Assembly (NCBI GenBank): GCA_016194285.1
Contig: JACQBZ010000028.1
Span: forward strand, 89,320 to 144,873
From: Nitrospirota bacterium
Lineage (GTDB): Bacteria > Nitrospirota > Nitrospiria > JACQBZ01
Length of the DNA stretch: 55,554 nucleotides
Direction: 5' to 3'
Part shown: piece by piece, positions 16,849 through 26,263 of the stretch
How positions within the stretch are numbered: position 1 is the stretch's first letter
Layout of the letters: every line of letters begins with the position of its first letter
Program-made: the position numbers and the translations under genes
Notes under the pieces: generated by a model
Seen by the model: only the letters and a program-made list of their open reading frames with translations
The model's database searches: none
What the model was told of the DNA's origin: nothing

Positions 16849-17226
16849 TCAGGAAGCGCTTGATCTCAGGAAACGGAAGTATCCAAGACCCAGCGCCAAA
16901 AACATCCAGATCGCGACGATAGCCCAACCGAGCGGGTTCATTAACCCGGAGAGTTTGCCGAGTAAAGTTACAATGAAGGCAACAGTGTCGCCGACAAAGA
17001 AAGCGAGGGTGATGCCCTGTAGTGCGTTGCGGTCTGCGCTTCTGTCAAACCAGCATACTAGGCCGATTCCGATGAGGCACGCCCCAACGACTCGTGCCAT
17101 GAGTATTCCATCTGGGTTTAGTGTGACACCGCACAATGACATCACTGCTGCCGGTACCAATACAAACGCGATTCCGAAGGCGAGCGAGATAACGGCTTTC
17201 ACAACCAAAAAGCTACTGAGTTTCAT
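16849..17226 (-). CDS. Small four-helix integral membrane protein of unknown function
   Basis: A 125-residue hydrophobic protein with about four membrane helices (for example FLVVKAVISLAFGIAFVLVPAAVMSL and LGWAIVAIWMFLALGLGYFRFL). The ATG at 17226 is preceded by AAAGGAGA; the tracked ORF starts 126 bases earlier without such a site. Small proteins of this layout are common and mostly uncharacterised. It lies between a transposase remnant and a TPR protein, and nothing in the context points to a role. Confidence 0.7.
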   Translation of the reverse strand: MKLSSFLVVKAVISLAFGIAFVLVPAAVMSLCGVTLNPDGILMARVVGACLIGIGLVCWFDRSADRNALQGITLAFFVGDTVAFIVTLLGKLSGLMNPLGWAIVAIWMFLALGLGYFRFLRSSAS

Positions 17227-17297
17227 GAGTTTATCTCCTTTCCTACCTGATCGGCCGGAAAAATCCTGAGAATCATAAGCCGATATCGATTTAAGAA

Positions 17298-18212
17298 TCA
17301 ATTCTTTTTTTCCGTTGCCTCGATCAACTTTTGCGCTTTTTCCCGGGCCCATCGATCCTCGATCAGAAATTCCGGCCGCGGCGTATCCCGAATCAGGGCT
17401 TCGGCAACCTCCCGCGCCTCTTTCCGAGAGTCCCGGCCCAGATCCCAGAGCGCCTCGGCCAGATAGAGCCGGTTAAGAAAGTTATGCGGGCCGATCTCAC
17501 AGGCGCGACGCAGGAACACGACCGCCTCTTTTGTTGAGGCCCAGCCGGTGATGAAGGGAACATACGGCGTCTGATGATACAGCCTTCCCAGGATACGGTA
17601 TCCACCGCCCTCATTGTAATTCGGATCCATCCGACTGCCCGCCATGGCCAGATCGCGAATTTTTGTCGCGGCCCCTTGACGGACCGCTTGAAACTTTCCA
17701 TAGGCTATCGCCCATTCTCCCCAGTTGGCCGATGACCACAGAAAGGTCGCGACCACGTCCGGCGAGTCGCTCATGACCGGTCCCAGATCAACCGGCCCGG
17801 CCTTGTCCATCGATTTCCCCGTCCGCCGGGAAGCCTCCTTCCGGATCAGTCGAAGGGCCTCCTCCCCGATCGCCTTGCCGTCATCAAAGATAGTCTTCTT
17901 CCGTTCGTTGTCATCCGTCCCATATTCTCCCTTGAAGAAAATCGCACGCATCAGGCGCCATCGAACCGCCAATGAATCGGGGGTCATGGCCAGGGCCTGA
18001 CGGTAAACCGCGATCGCTTCATCAATCTCTTTTGAATCGGGGTGAGAATCCTGCGAACCTTCGCCCCGAAGATCCCAGTGACGGTCGCCTTCTTCCATGA
18101 GCGACTGTGGTGATGGTGCGGTTTCTTGAGGGAAAACCGGGGCTGGAAAAAACAGGGCGAGAAATAATAAAGGTATAATATTTTTCTCTTTAAAATGGAG
18201 GATCTCAATCAT
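17298..18212 (-). CDS. Exported TPR-type protein (TRAP-transporter TatT-like)
   Basis: A 304-residue protein counted from MIEILHFKEKNIIPLLFLALF, which reads as a signal peptide ending before QETAPSP. The mature part is helical with TPR-like repeats: IAVYRQALAMTPDSLAVRWRLMRAIFF and LRRACEIGPHNFLNRLYLAEALWDLGRDS. The overall pattern resembles the periplasmic TatT/T-component family, which is often a stand-alone scaffold protein. No transporter genes are adjacent. The chosen start has only a weak ribosome-binding site, and the longer tracked start would place unrelated residues before the signal peptide. Confidence 0.65.
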   Translation of the reverse strand: MIEILHFKEKNIIPLLFLALFFPAPVFPQETAPSPQSLMEEGDRHWDLRGEGSQDSHPDSKEIDEAIAVYRQALAMTPDSLAVRWRLMRAIFFKGEYGTDDNERKKTIFDDGKAIGEEALRLIRKEASRRTGKSMDKAGPVDLGPVMSDSPDVVATFLWSSANWGEWAIAYGKFQAVRQGAATKIRDLAMAGSRMDPNYNEGGGYRILGRLYHQTPYVPFITGWASTKEAVVFLRRACEIGPHNFLNRLYLAEALWDLGRDSRKEAREVAEALIRDTPRPEFLIEDRWAREKAQKLIEATEKKN

Positions 18213-18722
18213 GTTCCAAAAACACAAAAGCCTTCCACTGAGCCTCAGCTCAGAAGAAGGCCTGTTCAGGTTTCCCCGCGTGTTGATCGCCTTAGAGGAC
18301 AATGCTGTTCCTTTTATAGAGTCGCCAAGAATGCCGGGCACTTGAAACAGGCAGGAAATTCTGATCCTGTGATCAGTGCCTGACCTCTATAAGAAATATA
18401 TTGAGGGAATACTCAACTTAAAGAAATGACACGGCCCAATAGAATCACACTTTAAGGGTAAAGTCAATTCCTCAAAAGAAGGGGTAGTAGGTTTATAATT
18501 TTTAAAACGTTATCATGAAGACGAGAATTACAATTTGAAATATGGAGTCCGGCCGAATATACCATTGATGCGGACTTCAGGAAGCAACTGTTAACTGAAC
18601 AGGAATAATTTTCGTGTTCACATCGAAATTTTGGGGACATCTCTGAAAGCGCGCCGTTAATCAAGAATGATCAGTGTCCGGCCTTACATTAATCCGATGC
18701 GCGCGCACGAGGCAAAAGCGGT
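18213..18722. other. Gene-free, AT-rich spacer
   Basis: About 500 bases with no convincing gene. The part from about 18380 to 18720 is clearly more AT-rich than its neighbours. The only tracked frame here (18464-18664, minus) has no ribosome-binding site and no recognisable family. I see no RNA gene, hairpin terminator or clear repeat. Confidence 0.5.
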
Positions 18723-18751
18723 TTGACATTCAGGGAAAGGGGTGCCAAAAT
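18723..18751 (+). promoter_or_regulatory. Promoter abutting the radical SAM gene
   Basis: TTGACA at 18723-18728, a 17 nt spacer and CAAAAT at 18746-18751. The predicted start of transcription (about 18758) is within a few bases of the ATG at 18762, and there is no ribosome-binding site at a suitable distance from the ATG. This suggests a leaderless or near-leaderless mRNA. The -10 match is only moderate. Confidence 0.5.
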
Positions 18752-18761
18752 ACGTTCCGTC

Positions 18762-20933
18762 ATGCCACGCCTACTTCTCCTGACCCCTCCCTTTACCCAA
18801 CTGAATACCCCTTATCCCGCGACGGCTTATTTGACCGGTTATCTTCAATCCAAAAGCGACACGGTCTTCCAGGCCGATCTGGGAATCGAAACGTTTCTGA
18901 CGCTCTTTTCCCGCTTGGGGCTGGTCCGCCTTTTTGAGGCGATTGATTTGAGCGGGACGCGGAATCGGACATCCGACCCGGTGATTGAGCGGGCCCTCTC
19001 GTTGAGGGAGCGTTACCTTGACACGATCGATCCGGTGATCCGGTTTCTCCAGGGGAGCGATCCTTCCTGGGCGACACAGATCTGCCGGCGTCGATTTTTG
19101 CCGGAAGGGCCCCGTTTTTTGAAGCTGGACGACGATCATTGGGCCTTCGGAAGCCTCGGCCTGACCGATCGGGCGAAGCACCTCGCCTCCCTTTATCTGG
19201 ACGATCTGGCCGACCTCATTCAGGCGACGGTGGATCCCCGCTTCGGGCTCAGCCGCTACGCCGAGCGTCTTGCGACCTCCGCGGCCTCCTTCGATCCACT
19301 CGACCAGGCGCTTCAAGAGCCGCCCGGTCTGATCGATCGGATGTTGGAGGAGGTCCTGGACCGACAGATGAAAACAGTCAAACCCCATCTCGTCGGGATC
19401 ACCGTTCCCTTCCCCGGGAATCTGTATGGCGCGCTCCGCTCCGCCGCTTTCATCCGTCGGCGCTATCCCGGTGTTAAAATCGCTCTCGGAGGGGGGTATG
19501 TCAATACGGAGCTGCGCGAACTATCCGAGCCGCGCCTCTTCGATTTTGTGGACTATGTTACCCTCGACGCCGGAGAGCGGCCCCTCCTGTCCCTCCTGGA
19601 ATGTTTCGACGCTCCGGAGAAAGGGCGGTTGTGTCGAACCTTCCTCCGCCGCAACGGCAAGGTTCTTTATATCAATACGGCGTCGGAGCAGGAGCTCTCC
19701 TTCGCCGAGAGCGGGACGCCGACCTATCGCGGCCTTCCGCTTCGAAAGTACCTCTCGCTGGTCGAGATGCTCAACCCGATGCATCGGCTCTGGTCCGACG
19801 GCCGATGGAACAAGCTGACGGTGGCGCATGGTTGTTACTGGAAGAAATGCGCCTTCTGCGACATCGGGCTCGATTATATCCAACGGTATGAGCCGGCGCC
19901 GGCGGCCCTTCTGGCTGACCGGATCGAGGCCATGATCGAAGAGACCGGGGAGACCGGATTTCACTTTGTCGACGAGGCCGCGCCGCCGTCGCGCCTGGCC
20001 GATCTGGCGCTGGAGCTGCTGGATCGGGGCCGCGCGATTTCCTGGTGGGGAAATATCCGATTCGAAGAGGCCTTCACCCCCGACCTCTGCCGGCTGCTGG
20101 CGGCCTCCGGCTGCATCGCCGTCACCGGCGGGATGGAGGTTGCCTCCGACCGGCTTCTCGCCTTGATGGAAAAAGGGATCACCGTCGCGCAGGTCGCCCG
20201 CGTCGCGCATGCCTTCACCGAAGGGGGGATCATGGTCCATGCCTATTTGATGTACGGATTTCCGACCGAGACGACCGAGGAGACGATTGAAAGTCTGGAG
20301 CGGGTTCGCCAACTCTTTGAAGCCGGGATTCTCCATTCCGCCTTCTGGCATCGATTCACTGCCACACGGCACAGCCCCGTCGGTCTCAACCCCGGCGCTT
20401 ACGGAATCGAGATCACCGGCCCCGTCCCCGGCCGCTTTGCGAACAACGATCTGACCCACATCGATCCCTCCGGCTGCGATCCGGAACGATTCGGGCCGGG
20501 GCTCGCCAAGGCGATCTACAACTACATGCATGGGGTTGGATTCGACGCCGATGTTCGGAGTTTTTTTGATTCCCCCCTTCCCAAACCGAAGGTCTCGCCC
20601 AATCTCATCACGACCGCGCTGGCGGCCGCGCCTTCCTTTCGAGACGATCTGGAGCGGAGGGTGGTCTGGCTCGGCGGCGTTCCGTCGATGGGGTCCCCTC
20701 TGTTCCTCCCCGGCTGGGGAGAGGACCGCACCATCCGGATCGAGCCGTCGATCGCCGAGTGGCTTCAGTCGCTCTTAAAAGAGTCCCGTCCGCGTGGACG
20801 AAAAGGCGCCGCTTACTTGAAGCTCGCGGAGGCGGCCCAGCGCTACCCTGCCAAGTCGAAAAAATCATTTGGGACCTTCATAAAAAGCAGGGAGTGGAAG
20901 GCGGCTCGAGAGGCCGGACTCCTCCTTATTTAA
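18762..20933 (+). CDS. B12-binding-like radical SAM protein with a CX4CX2C cluster motif
   Basis: A 723-residue protein. The N-terminal third contains a Rossmann-like segment typical of cobalamin-binding radical SAM enzymes (HLVGITVPFPGNLYGALRSA, then IALGGGYVNTEL), but no DxHxxG cobalt ligand is visible. The radical SAM core begins at AHGCYWKKCAFCDIG, where the cluster cysteines are spaced CX4CX2C instead of the usual CX3CX2C. Later core elements (HFVDEAAPPSRLADLAL, TGGMEVASDRLLALMEKG, YLMYGFPTETTEETI) are well preserved. The tracked TTG start lies in the -35 box, so the ATG at 18762 is used. Substrate unknown, and no partner genes are adjacent. Confidence 0.85.
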   Translation: MPRLLLLTPPFTQLNTPYPATAYLTGYLQSKSDTVFQADLGIETFLTLFSRLGLVRLFEAIDLSGTRNRTSDPVIERALSLRERYLDTIDPVIRFLQGSDPSWATQICRRRFLPEGPRFLKLDDDHWAFGSLGLTDRAKHLASLYLDDLADLIQATVDPRFGLSRYAERLATSAASFDPLDQALQEPPGLIDRMLEEVLDRQMKTVKPHLVGITVPFPGNLYGALRSAAFIRRRYPGVKIALGGGYVNTELRELSEPRLFDFVDYVTLDAGERPLLSLLECFDAPEKGRLCRTFLRRNGKVLYINTASEQELSFAESGTPTYRGLPLRKYLSLVEMLNPMHRLWSDGRWNKLTVAHGCYWKKCAFCDIGLDYIQRYEPAPAALLADRIEAMIEETGETGFHFVDEAAPPSRLADLALELLDRGRAISWWGNIRFEEAFTPDLCRLLAASGCIAVTGGMEVASDRLLALMEKGITVAQVARVAHAFTEGGIMVHAYLMYGFPTETTEETIESLERVRQLFEAGILHSAFWHRFTATRHSPVGLNPGAYGIEITGPVPGRFANNDLTHIDPSGCDPERFGPGLAKAIYNYMHGVGFDADVRSFFDSPLPKPKVSPNLITTALAAAPSFRDDLERRVVWLGGVPSMGSPLFLPGWGEDRTIRIEPSIAEWLQSLLKESRPRGRKGAAYLKLAEAAQRYPAKSKKSFGTFIKSREWKAAREAGLLLI

Positions 20934-21047
20934 TTTTTGTCCAAAAAAAAGGGGACATGAGGTATCCCAAACTCCGGGTCGGAAGGTGTCGAGGAGTTTT
21001 TCGGCTGCGCGCTTCTGTTTCCGATCGGACAGGGTGATCCCCGTGTC

Positions 21048-22802
21048 TCAACGGCCGGTTCCTCCCGATCCACCGCCTTGGGGAGGAAGAACGACCCCGG
21101 GCTTGGGGTTGGATTGCGGCGGCATCCGATACAAGGGCCGGACTTGTTGGGTTCGCCCCTCCAACGTTTGCGGAGCGGATGGTTCCGAAGGTGTCCTCGG
21201 CAACTTGACGCTCTTGGGGGGAGAGGGTTGCATTTTCTTGGCTTCATGGCTCGGCGCGGCGCGCTCCTCCGGCAGGCCTGGCGCGCGCTTTGGAACAGCC
21301 GAGGGTCGGGAGGGTGTGATCACTTCCCTGACAGTGATGTCTTTGTGGATTTTCTCGCGTGCGGCGCGACGCTCTTCGGCACCCGGCACGCCTTTCTCCG
21401 GAAGGGAGGGCGCGGCGGGGGGGCGGCCTTGCGTGATGACGCCGTGAATTTCCTTTACCCGATGCTCAAAAAGGGGCGGTGGAGCCGAGGGGGGACGGGT
21501 GTAGACCACCGGGCGATGGATCATGCGGGGCGGAAGCCGATCCGCCCGGACCGCTTTTCCGGGCGCGGGATGCAGGCTGGCGCGTGTCGGCACGACCGGC
21601 GGCGGACCGACCGCCACCCGCCCGGCCCGAATGGGATCTTTGGGCGGAACAAACCTTTTTTCTTCCGCCGTTCCGGTGACGAATCGACGCCGGGACATCA
21701 CGATCGCCGCCCCCGGGACACGATAGTTGACGAGGTTGATATTGATATTCACGGAAACGCCGGGATGGTAATAGTAGACCTCGCCCGGTCCGAGCGGCAC
21801 CCAGCCCACCCAATTCGGCCCATAAAAAAATCGAACACAGCCGGGCGTCCAAATTCCCAGAGTCGGACCCGGCACCCAGACCCACCCCATGCCTCCGACC
21901 ACAACCCATCGGCCATAGTGATAGGGGAGCCAGCCCCATGGCTCGTAGGAGACCCAGGTCCAGCCCCACGGCTCCACCCAGACCCATCGGCCGACGTGAT
22001 AGGGAACCCAGCCCACGGCCACTTGCGGGACCCAAACCCAACCATAGGACGAGAGTTGATCCCAGCGGCCATAGGCATACAATTCCGTCACCCCTATCTC
22101 GGTCTCGGAGGGGAGATGCTCATGGTCCTCGGCCCGGGCCCGTTGTGTATCGCGATTTTCAGTCCATCGATCCCATTCGTCCGGCTCCTGAGCCGATTCC
22201 AATAGATAGCGGGGGGTATCGCCTCCCTCGATCGAGACGCGTTGATTGCGGGCGATCACGATCGGCTCTTCATCACGGTTTAGTTCCACCTCGCCGTCGC
22301 GGACCGTGATCACGGTTGAACCGTCCTCCGCCACATCGACCCGAAACGCCGTCGAACGAGTGACCTGAGTCGTGGCCTGCGGGGTGTCGATCTCGAGAAA
22401 GGGCCGGTGAGCGGCCGTGCGGGAAGAGACATGAACCGCGAAACTGGCCACGCCCAACGTGAGCTGGAGCTGGATCCAGTCCGGCTCCAAGCTTAAGAGA
22501 TCCAGGTTCGTGTTTTCGGCCAGCCGAACCACGGTCCCGTCGTCAAACTGGACTTCGGCCCGAGCGTCGTCGGTCGCCCAGAGTTTATCGTGAGGGCGAA
22601 GCGGCATGTTGACGGAGGCCGCCACCCACTCTTCATCATCGCCCCGCTGAAGGAGCACCTCACCCTCAATGAGGCTGATGCGGGAGAGACGCACAGTTCC
22701 GTAGGGGTCGGACGTTTCTTCTTCTGCGGAGGCCGATGGCGGGAACGCGCTCGCCAGGTTCAACAACAACAGCACGGCCAAAACCCTGATGATCACAGAC
22801 AC
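21048..22802 (-). CDS. FecR-domain / DUF6600 secreted protein
   Basis: A 584-residue exported protein. It has a signal peptide (VLLLLNLASAFPPSASA), a FecR domain (about residues 40-160, LIEGEVLLQRGDDEEWVAA) and then a region of tandem aromatic repeats of the form WGWVPYHYGRW (about residues 235-345), the DUF6600 signature. It ends in a Pro/Arg-rich low-complexity tail. It starts at GTG with a strong AAAGGAGG nine bases upstream. FecR domains usually bind ligands or peptidoglycan, so this is likely a periplasmic or envelope-associated protein. There is no FecI-like sigma factor next to it, so a signalling role is not supported. Confidence 0.88.
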   Translation of the reverse strand: MSVIIRVLAVLLLLNLASAFPPSASAEEETSDPYGTVRLSRISLIEGEVLLQRGDDEEWVAASVNMPLRPHDKLWATDDARAEVQFDDGTVVRLAENTNLDLLSLEPDWIQLQLTLGVASFAVHVSSRTAAHRPFLEIDTPQATTQVTRSTAFRVDVAEDGSTVITVRDGEVELNRDEEPIVIARNQRVSIEGGDTPRYLLESAQEPDEWDRWTENRDTQRARAEDHEHLPSETEIGVTELYAYGRWDQLSSYGWVWVPQVAVGWVPYHVGRWVWVEPWGWTWVSYEPWGWLPYHYGRWVVVGGMGWVWVPGPTLGIWTPGCVRFFYGPNWVGWVPLGPGEVYYYHPGVSVNININLVNYRVPGAAIVMSRRRFVTGTAEEKRFVPPKDPIRAGRVAVGPPPVVPTRASLHPAPGKAVRADRLPPRMIHRPVVYTRPPSAPPPLFEHRVKEIHGVITQGRPPAAPSLPEKGVPGAEERRAAREKIHKDITVREVITPSRPSAVPKRAPGLPEERAAPSHEAKKMQPSPPKSVKLPRTPSEPSAPQTLEGRTQQVRPLYRMPPQSNPKPGVVLPPQGGGSGGTGR

Positions 22803-22939
22803 GGCGGGGTCCTCCTTTGAATGAAATTATGACTCCAATGGGGAGAAAGAATCAAGTCTGCTTCTGCGCGGCCCGTTCCGCGGCCGGTTTGGAACTGCTG
22901 CGCGAAGGTATGAAATGCTTTTGAGCAAGAGGTGAATGA

Positions 22940-25060
22940 CTATCCGGTTTCGGCAGGTTTGGATTTGAGGGTTTGTAGCAATTCGGCGATGCGAGATTGC
23001 TCCTGATCGGACAGAGAGGCCCCGGCGAACCGGACACGATAGTAAAGACCGGTCAGCTCGGCCGCGGCGGGACGAAGCGGCCAGGGCGCGGCCGGGATCG
23101 TTGGGAGAAATTCCTGAGGGGTGAAGGTGGGCGGTTTGGGGTAGCCTTTGGCGCGGAGCAGATCGAGCATTTGGTAGTAGAACGCGTGCGGTTGAGCCTT
23201 TCGCAGCCGCTTTCGCCACGGAGAGGTGATCCGGCCTCCCGATAGGTCAAGGTGGCGCATGCCCCAGAACAGGGCCGCGGCTCCGCAAAGGACGACGAGC
23301 ATGATCAGGATCGGATGAAGGAATGCGGAGGAAAGAAGGGCCCACGCGGCATCGAACGCACCGCTCACGCGGTTCATGAATTCGATGCGAACCTTCATCG
23401 TATCTTCCTTCACTTCATTGGCCAGGCTGATCTGGTCGTGGAGGCTGAAGTAGATCACGTACCGATTCCACCACCACTCGAGCGAGTCCATTGAGCGGCC
23501 GAGAAATCCAAAAAAGCTATTGGGATTATCCGGCGGGGCCGGCGGAGTCGGATCGAACGGGATCCATCCGGACCGCTCGAACCAAACCTCGACCCAGGCG
23601 TGCGCGTTACTCTGGCGAACGATGTAGTATCGTCCGAACTCGTTCCATTCGCCGGGCAGGAAGCCCGTCACCAACCGCGCCGGAATACCCATGGTTCTCA
23701 GAAGAAGCGTCATGGCGGTGGCGTAATGTTCACAGAAACCGGCCTTCTGGCGGAACAGGAAGTCTTCGATGGGCATGCCGGACGACGTCGGTTTGACGTC
23801 CAGTGTGTACCGGTAATGGGTCTGGAGGTATTTTTCGATCGTCGTGATCTTTTGGAGGACGGTATCGGCCGACGGCGCCGTTCGGAGGATGTCCTGGGCC
23901 AGCTGTTGGATCCGGTCCGTTCCCTCCGGCAACTGGAGATAAGGCCGAAGAGGGGGGCGGGCAGAAGGAATCGTTTGGGTCTCGGTGTCCGATCGGGTCA
24001 GGGAGGGAATCACGGAGGTGAGGATGTAATCGATCCGTGTGGCCGGGACCATCGGCAGGGAGATGGAATTCATCGCGTTCACCCGGAGGTTGGAGAACTG
24101 ACCGCTGACCTGGATCGCGTGCGGCGCGCCGAAAAGAACGGCGGTGTCCAGGGGCTCCAGGATGATCTCCTGCGTGATCGCCCGTTCGGGGTATTGTCGG
24201 TAGGCCAGATTGAAGACGCCGTTTCCCTCGGATAGGACGGTCCGGCCGCTGCCGAAACTGTTCCGCCACGTCCGGCCGTCGTAGAAATCGTACACCATTC
24301 CCCTCCAGTAGATCCCTTCAACCTCCGGAAGCAGCCGGGAAGGCTGGACCCGCATGATCACCGTCGGATCTTTTTTGACCGAACCGATATCGCCCAGATC
24401 CACTTCGTTCGAAAAACCGGACGTCCGGATCAGGCTGGAATGGGATCGGTGGAAAAAGCCGAGTCCGACCCGCGGGATGAAGATGAACAGGAGGAGCGAG
24501 AATCCCAGCGCGGCGATCGCAATGGTGTTCGTGCTCATGAAAAACGGCCAGTTCAATCCGGACGACCATCCGGGCGGGGACGGGCCGGGAAATTTCGTCT
24601 TCTCGGTTGTGAGATGATGAAGCAGCAGGGCCCAGGTGGCGGTCAGGAGATAGAGCACAAAGGAAATCAGGAAACTGACGTCGATCGTATAAGTGGAGGC
24701 GGCCAGGAGCTGGAGGAAACTGATCAGGTAAAGTTGAAAATGATCTTGGGGTGTTCGGAGATTGAACAGTTTATTGATCATGAGAAAGACGACAAAATGG
24801 GTGCTGGCCGTCAGAAGGGATTGGGAAAATACCGAGAGGTCGATAATGAAAAAAGCCAGCACGGTCAAATTGACCGAGGTCCAGATCTGGCGGTTCAGGT
24901 TGAACGTCATCCCGCGCAAGACCAAGATAAAGCTGGCCGCGACCGCCGCGACGGCCGTGAACCCGAATAAGAAAGAAAATTCATTGGTCAAGATCAGGGA
25001 TAACAAACCGATCGAGGCCAGGAGGCGGGAGGTGATCTGAAAGGTCAAGTCCAGCGTCAT
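22940..25060 (-). CDS. DUF3488/transglutaminase-like membrane protein (TgpA type)
   Basis: A 706-residue protein. The N-terminal DUF3488 region has about six membrane helices (residues 1-200), followed by a periplasmic transglutaminase-like domain with the catalytic triad Cys (KAGFCEHYATAM), His (SNAHAWVEVWF) and Asp (WIPFDPTPP). One more membrane helix near residue 575 and a C-terminal DUF4129-like cytoplasmic segment complete the usual layout. The start overlaps the DUF58 stop by four bases. MoxR-DUF58-TgpA operons are very widespread; the biochemical role of TgpA is unsettled. Confidence 0.92.
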   Translation of the reverse strand: MTLDLTFQITSRLLASIGLLSLILTNEFSFLFGFTAVAAVAASFILVLRGMTFNLNRQIWTSVNLTVLAFFIIDLSVFSQSLLTASTHFVVFLMINKLFNLRTPQDHFQLYLISFLQLLAASTYTIDVSFLISFVLYLLTATWALLLHHLTTEKTKFPGPSPPGWSSGLNWPFFMSTNTIAIAALGFSLLLFIFIPRVGLGFFHRSHSSLIRTSGFSNEVDLGDIGSVKKDPTVIMRVQPSRLLPEVEGIYWRGMVYDFYDGRTWRNSFGSGRTVLSEGNGVFNLAYRQYPERAITQEIILEPLDTAVLFGAPHAIQVSGQFSNLRVNAMNSISLPMVPATRIDYILTSVIPSLTRSDTETQTIPSARPPLRPYLQLPEGTDRIQQLAQDILRTAPSADTVLQKITTIEKYLQTHYRYTLDVKPTSSGMPIEDFLFRQKAGFCEHYATAMTLLLRTMGIPARLVTGFLPGEWNEFGRYYIVRQSNAHAWVEVWFERSGWIPFDPTPPAPPDNPNSFFGFLGRSMDSLEWWWNRYVIYFSLHDQISLANEVKEDTMKVRIEFMNRVSGAFDAAWALLSSAFLHPILIMLVVLCGAAALFWGMRHLDLSGGRITSPWRKRLRKAQPHAFYYQMLDLLRAKGYPKPPTFTPQEFLPTIPAAPWPLRPAAAELTGLYYRVRFAGASLSDQEQSRIAELLQTLKSKPAETG

Positions 25061-26232
25061 CGCCGTTGTCCTCCCGTCCGGGACCAGACCTTGAATCGGG
25101 GCTCGCTGGCCACCAAGACCTCCGAATAACGTCCCCGCTGACGGTCCCAGATCGGATCGGGAGAGGGCAGAATCAGGATCCGACGCCCTTCAAGAGTGAC
25201 AGCCCGGCTGACGGCCGCGATTCTTTGGTTGACCCTATCCTTATCAGCCGGATCCGTGGAATCATTGACCGGCTGGATCAGCGCCAGCCTTTTCAGAATG
25301 GCGTCAAGATCCAAGGACGCTTCCGGTCCGGCTTCGCTTTGAGAGAGCGTTTGGAGGGCGACCGCATATCCGCGGCGATTGAACGCGTAAGCGAGTGAGG
25401 CCGTCAGCTCAACGGCCCGCTCGAAATTTTGAAGCGCTTCTTCCGAAGCCTCGGAACGGTTGCGCGATACCTCCGGCAGATGATTGCTGAAGAACAAATG
25501 GATATTATCGTCCTCTTCGCGCTCGTATTCTTTCAGGAGGAGTTTTGACTCGCGGGCCGAGGCCTTCCAGTGGATTCCGCGTGCGTCGTCCAACGGGGTG
25601 TAATCTCGCAGGTTGTGGAGCGTCGCCCCGCTTCCCCGTTGCCGGTATTCGTGATCTTGGCCGGGGCGTGAGGACATCCATTCGATGCTCGGCGGCACCG
25701 GAAGAACCCGCGGGTATACCAGCACCGTACGGAGATGAGGCCGGATCAGGCTCTTGTGAAAGAACCCGAATGGAAAGGTGGTGTGAAATCGCAGCGTCGG
25801 CAACGTTTGGAACCCTCTTTTTTCAAAACGGGTCGTCTGCGGAAAAGCGGTGGTCTGGTGGGCGGACAGTTTAAATGTATAAACGGCTTGGGCCGCGTCA
25901 GTCCCCGCATCCACCCGGAACGAAAAAGAAGGAAGAAACCTTTTACCGTTGGTGATTCGGATCTCGACCGGGACCGGTTGTTGCGCGAAGATCCGGGTGG
26001 GGAATCGCCATTCAACCGAAATTTTGCGGAGAGACTGCTCGGAGAGAATGCCGGAGACGATGATGAGGCTCAGCATCATCCCGAGAATAAGATAAAGGAG
26101 GTTGTTTCCGGTGTTCACCGCGGCCACGCCGACGGCCAAGGTGAGGAGGACAAAACGGGTGCCGGCCGGTGTAAAGGTAATCGACCGGTTCCGGTAGATC
26201 CGTCGCTGAAGTTTGATGAGAAAGGAGGACAT
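25057..26232 (-). CDS. DUF58 domain protein
   Basis: A 391-residue protein with two N-terminal membrane helices (TRFVLLTLAVGVAAVNTGNNLLYLILGMML), a beta-rich middle part and the DUF58 core (RQRGSGATLHNLRDYTPLDDARGIHWKASAR). DUF58 proteins often carry a von Willebrand A-like fold and work with a MoxR ATPase. An AAAGGAGG site precedes the ATG. It is the middle gene of the moxR-DUF58-tgpA operon, separated from moxR by a palindromic repeat and overlapping the downstream gene. Confidence 0.92.
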   Translation of the reverse strand: MSSFLIKLQRRIYRNRSITFTPAGTRFVLLTLAVGVAAVNTGNNLLYLILGMMLSLIIVSGILSEQSLRKISVEWRFPTRIFAQQPVPVEIRITNGKRFLPSFSFRVDAGTDAAQAVYTFKLSAHQTTAFPQTTRFEKRGFQTLPTLRFHTTFPFGFFHKSLIRPHLRTVLVYPRVLPVPPSIEWMSSRPGQDHEYRQRGSGATLHNLRDYTPLDDARGIHWKASARESKLLLKEYEREEDDNIHLFFSNHLPEVSRNRSEASEEALQNFERAVELTASLAYAFNRRGYAVALQTLSQSEAGPEASLDLDAILKRLALIQPVNDSTDPADKDRVNQRIAAVSRAVTLEGRRILILPSPDPIWDRQRGRYSEVLVASEPRFKVWSRTGGQRR

Positions 26233-26263
26233 AGACTATTTGTATCGGGGGGCCGCTGCTTTT

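Noticed and set aside
18464-18664. 66-residue minus-strand ORF in the AT-rich gap
   Set aside because: No ribosome-binding site, no recognised motif, unusual composition; a chance frame in AT-rich DNA is more likely.
20936-20965. TGTCC-A8-GGGGACA near the end of the radical SAM gene as a terminator
   Set aside because: The stem is short, the loop is a run of A and there is no T-run at the right place. It may be part of a degraded repeat.
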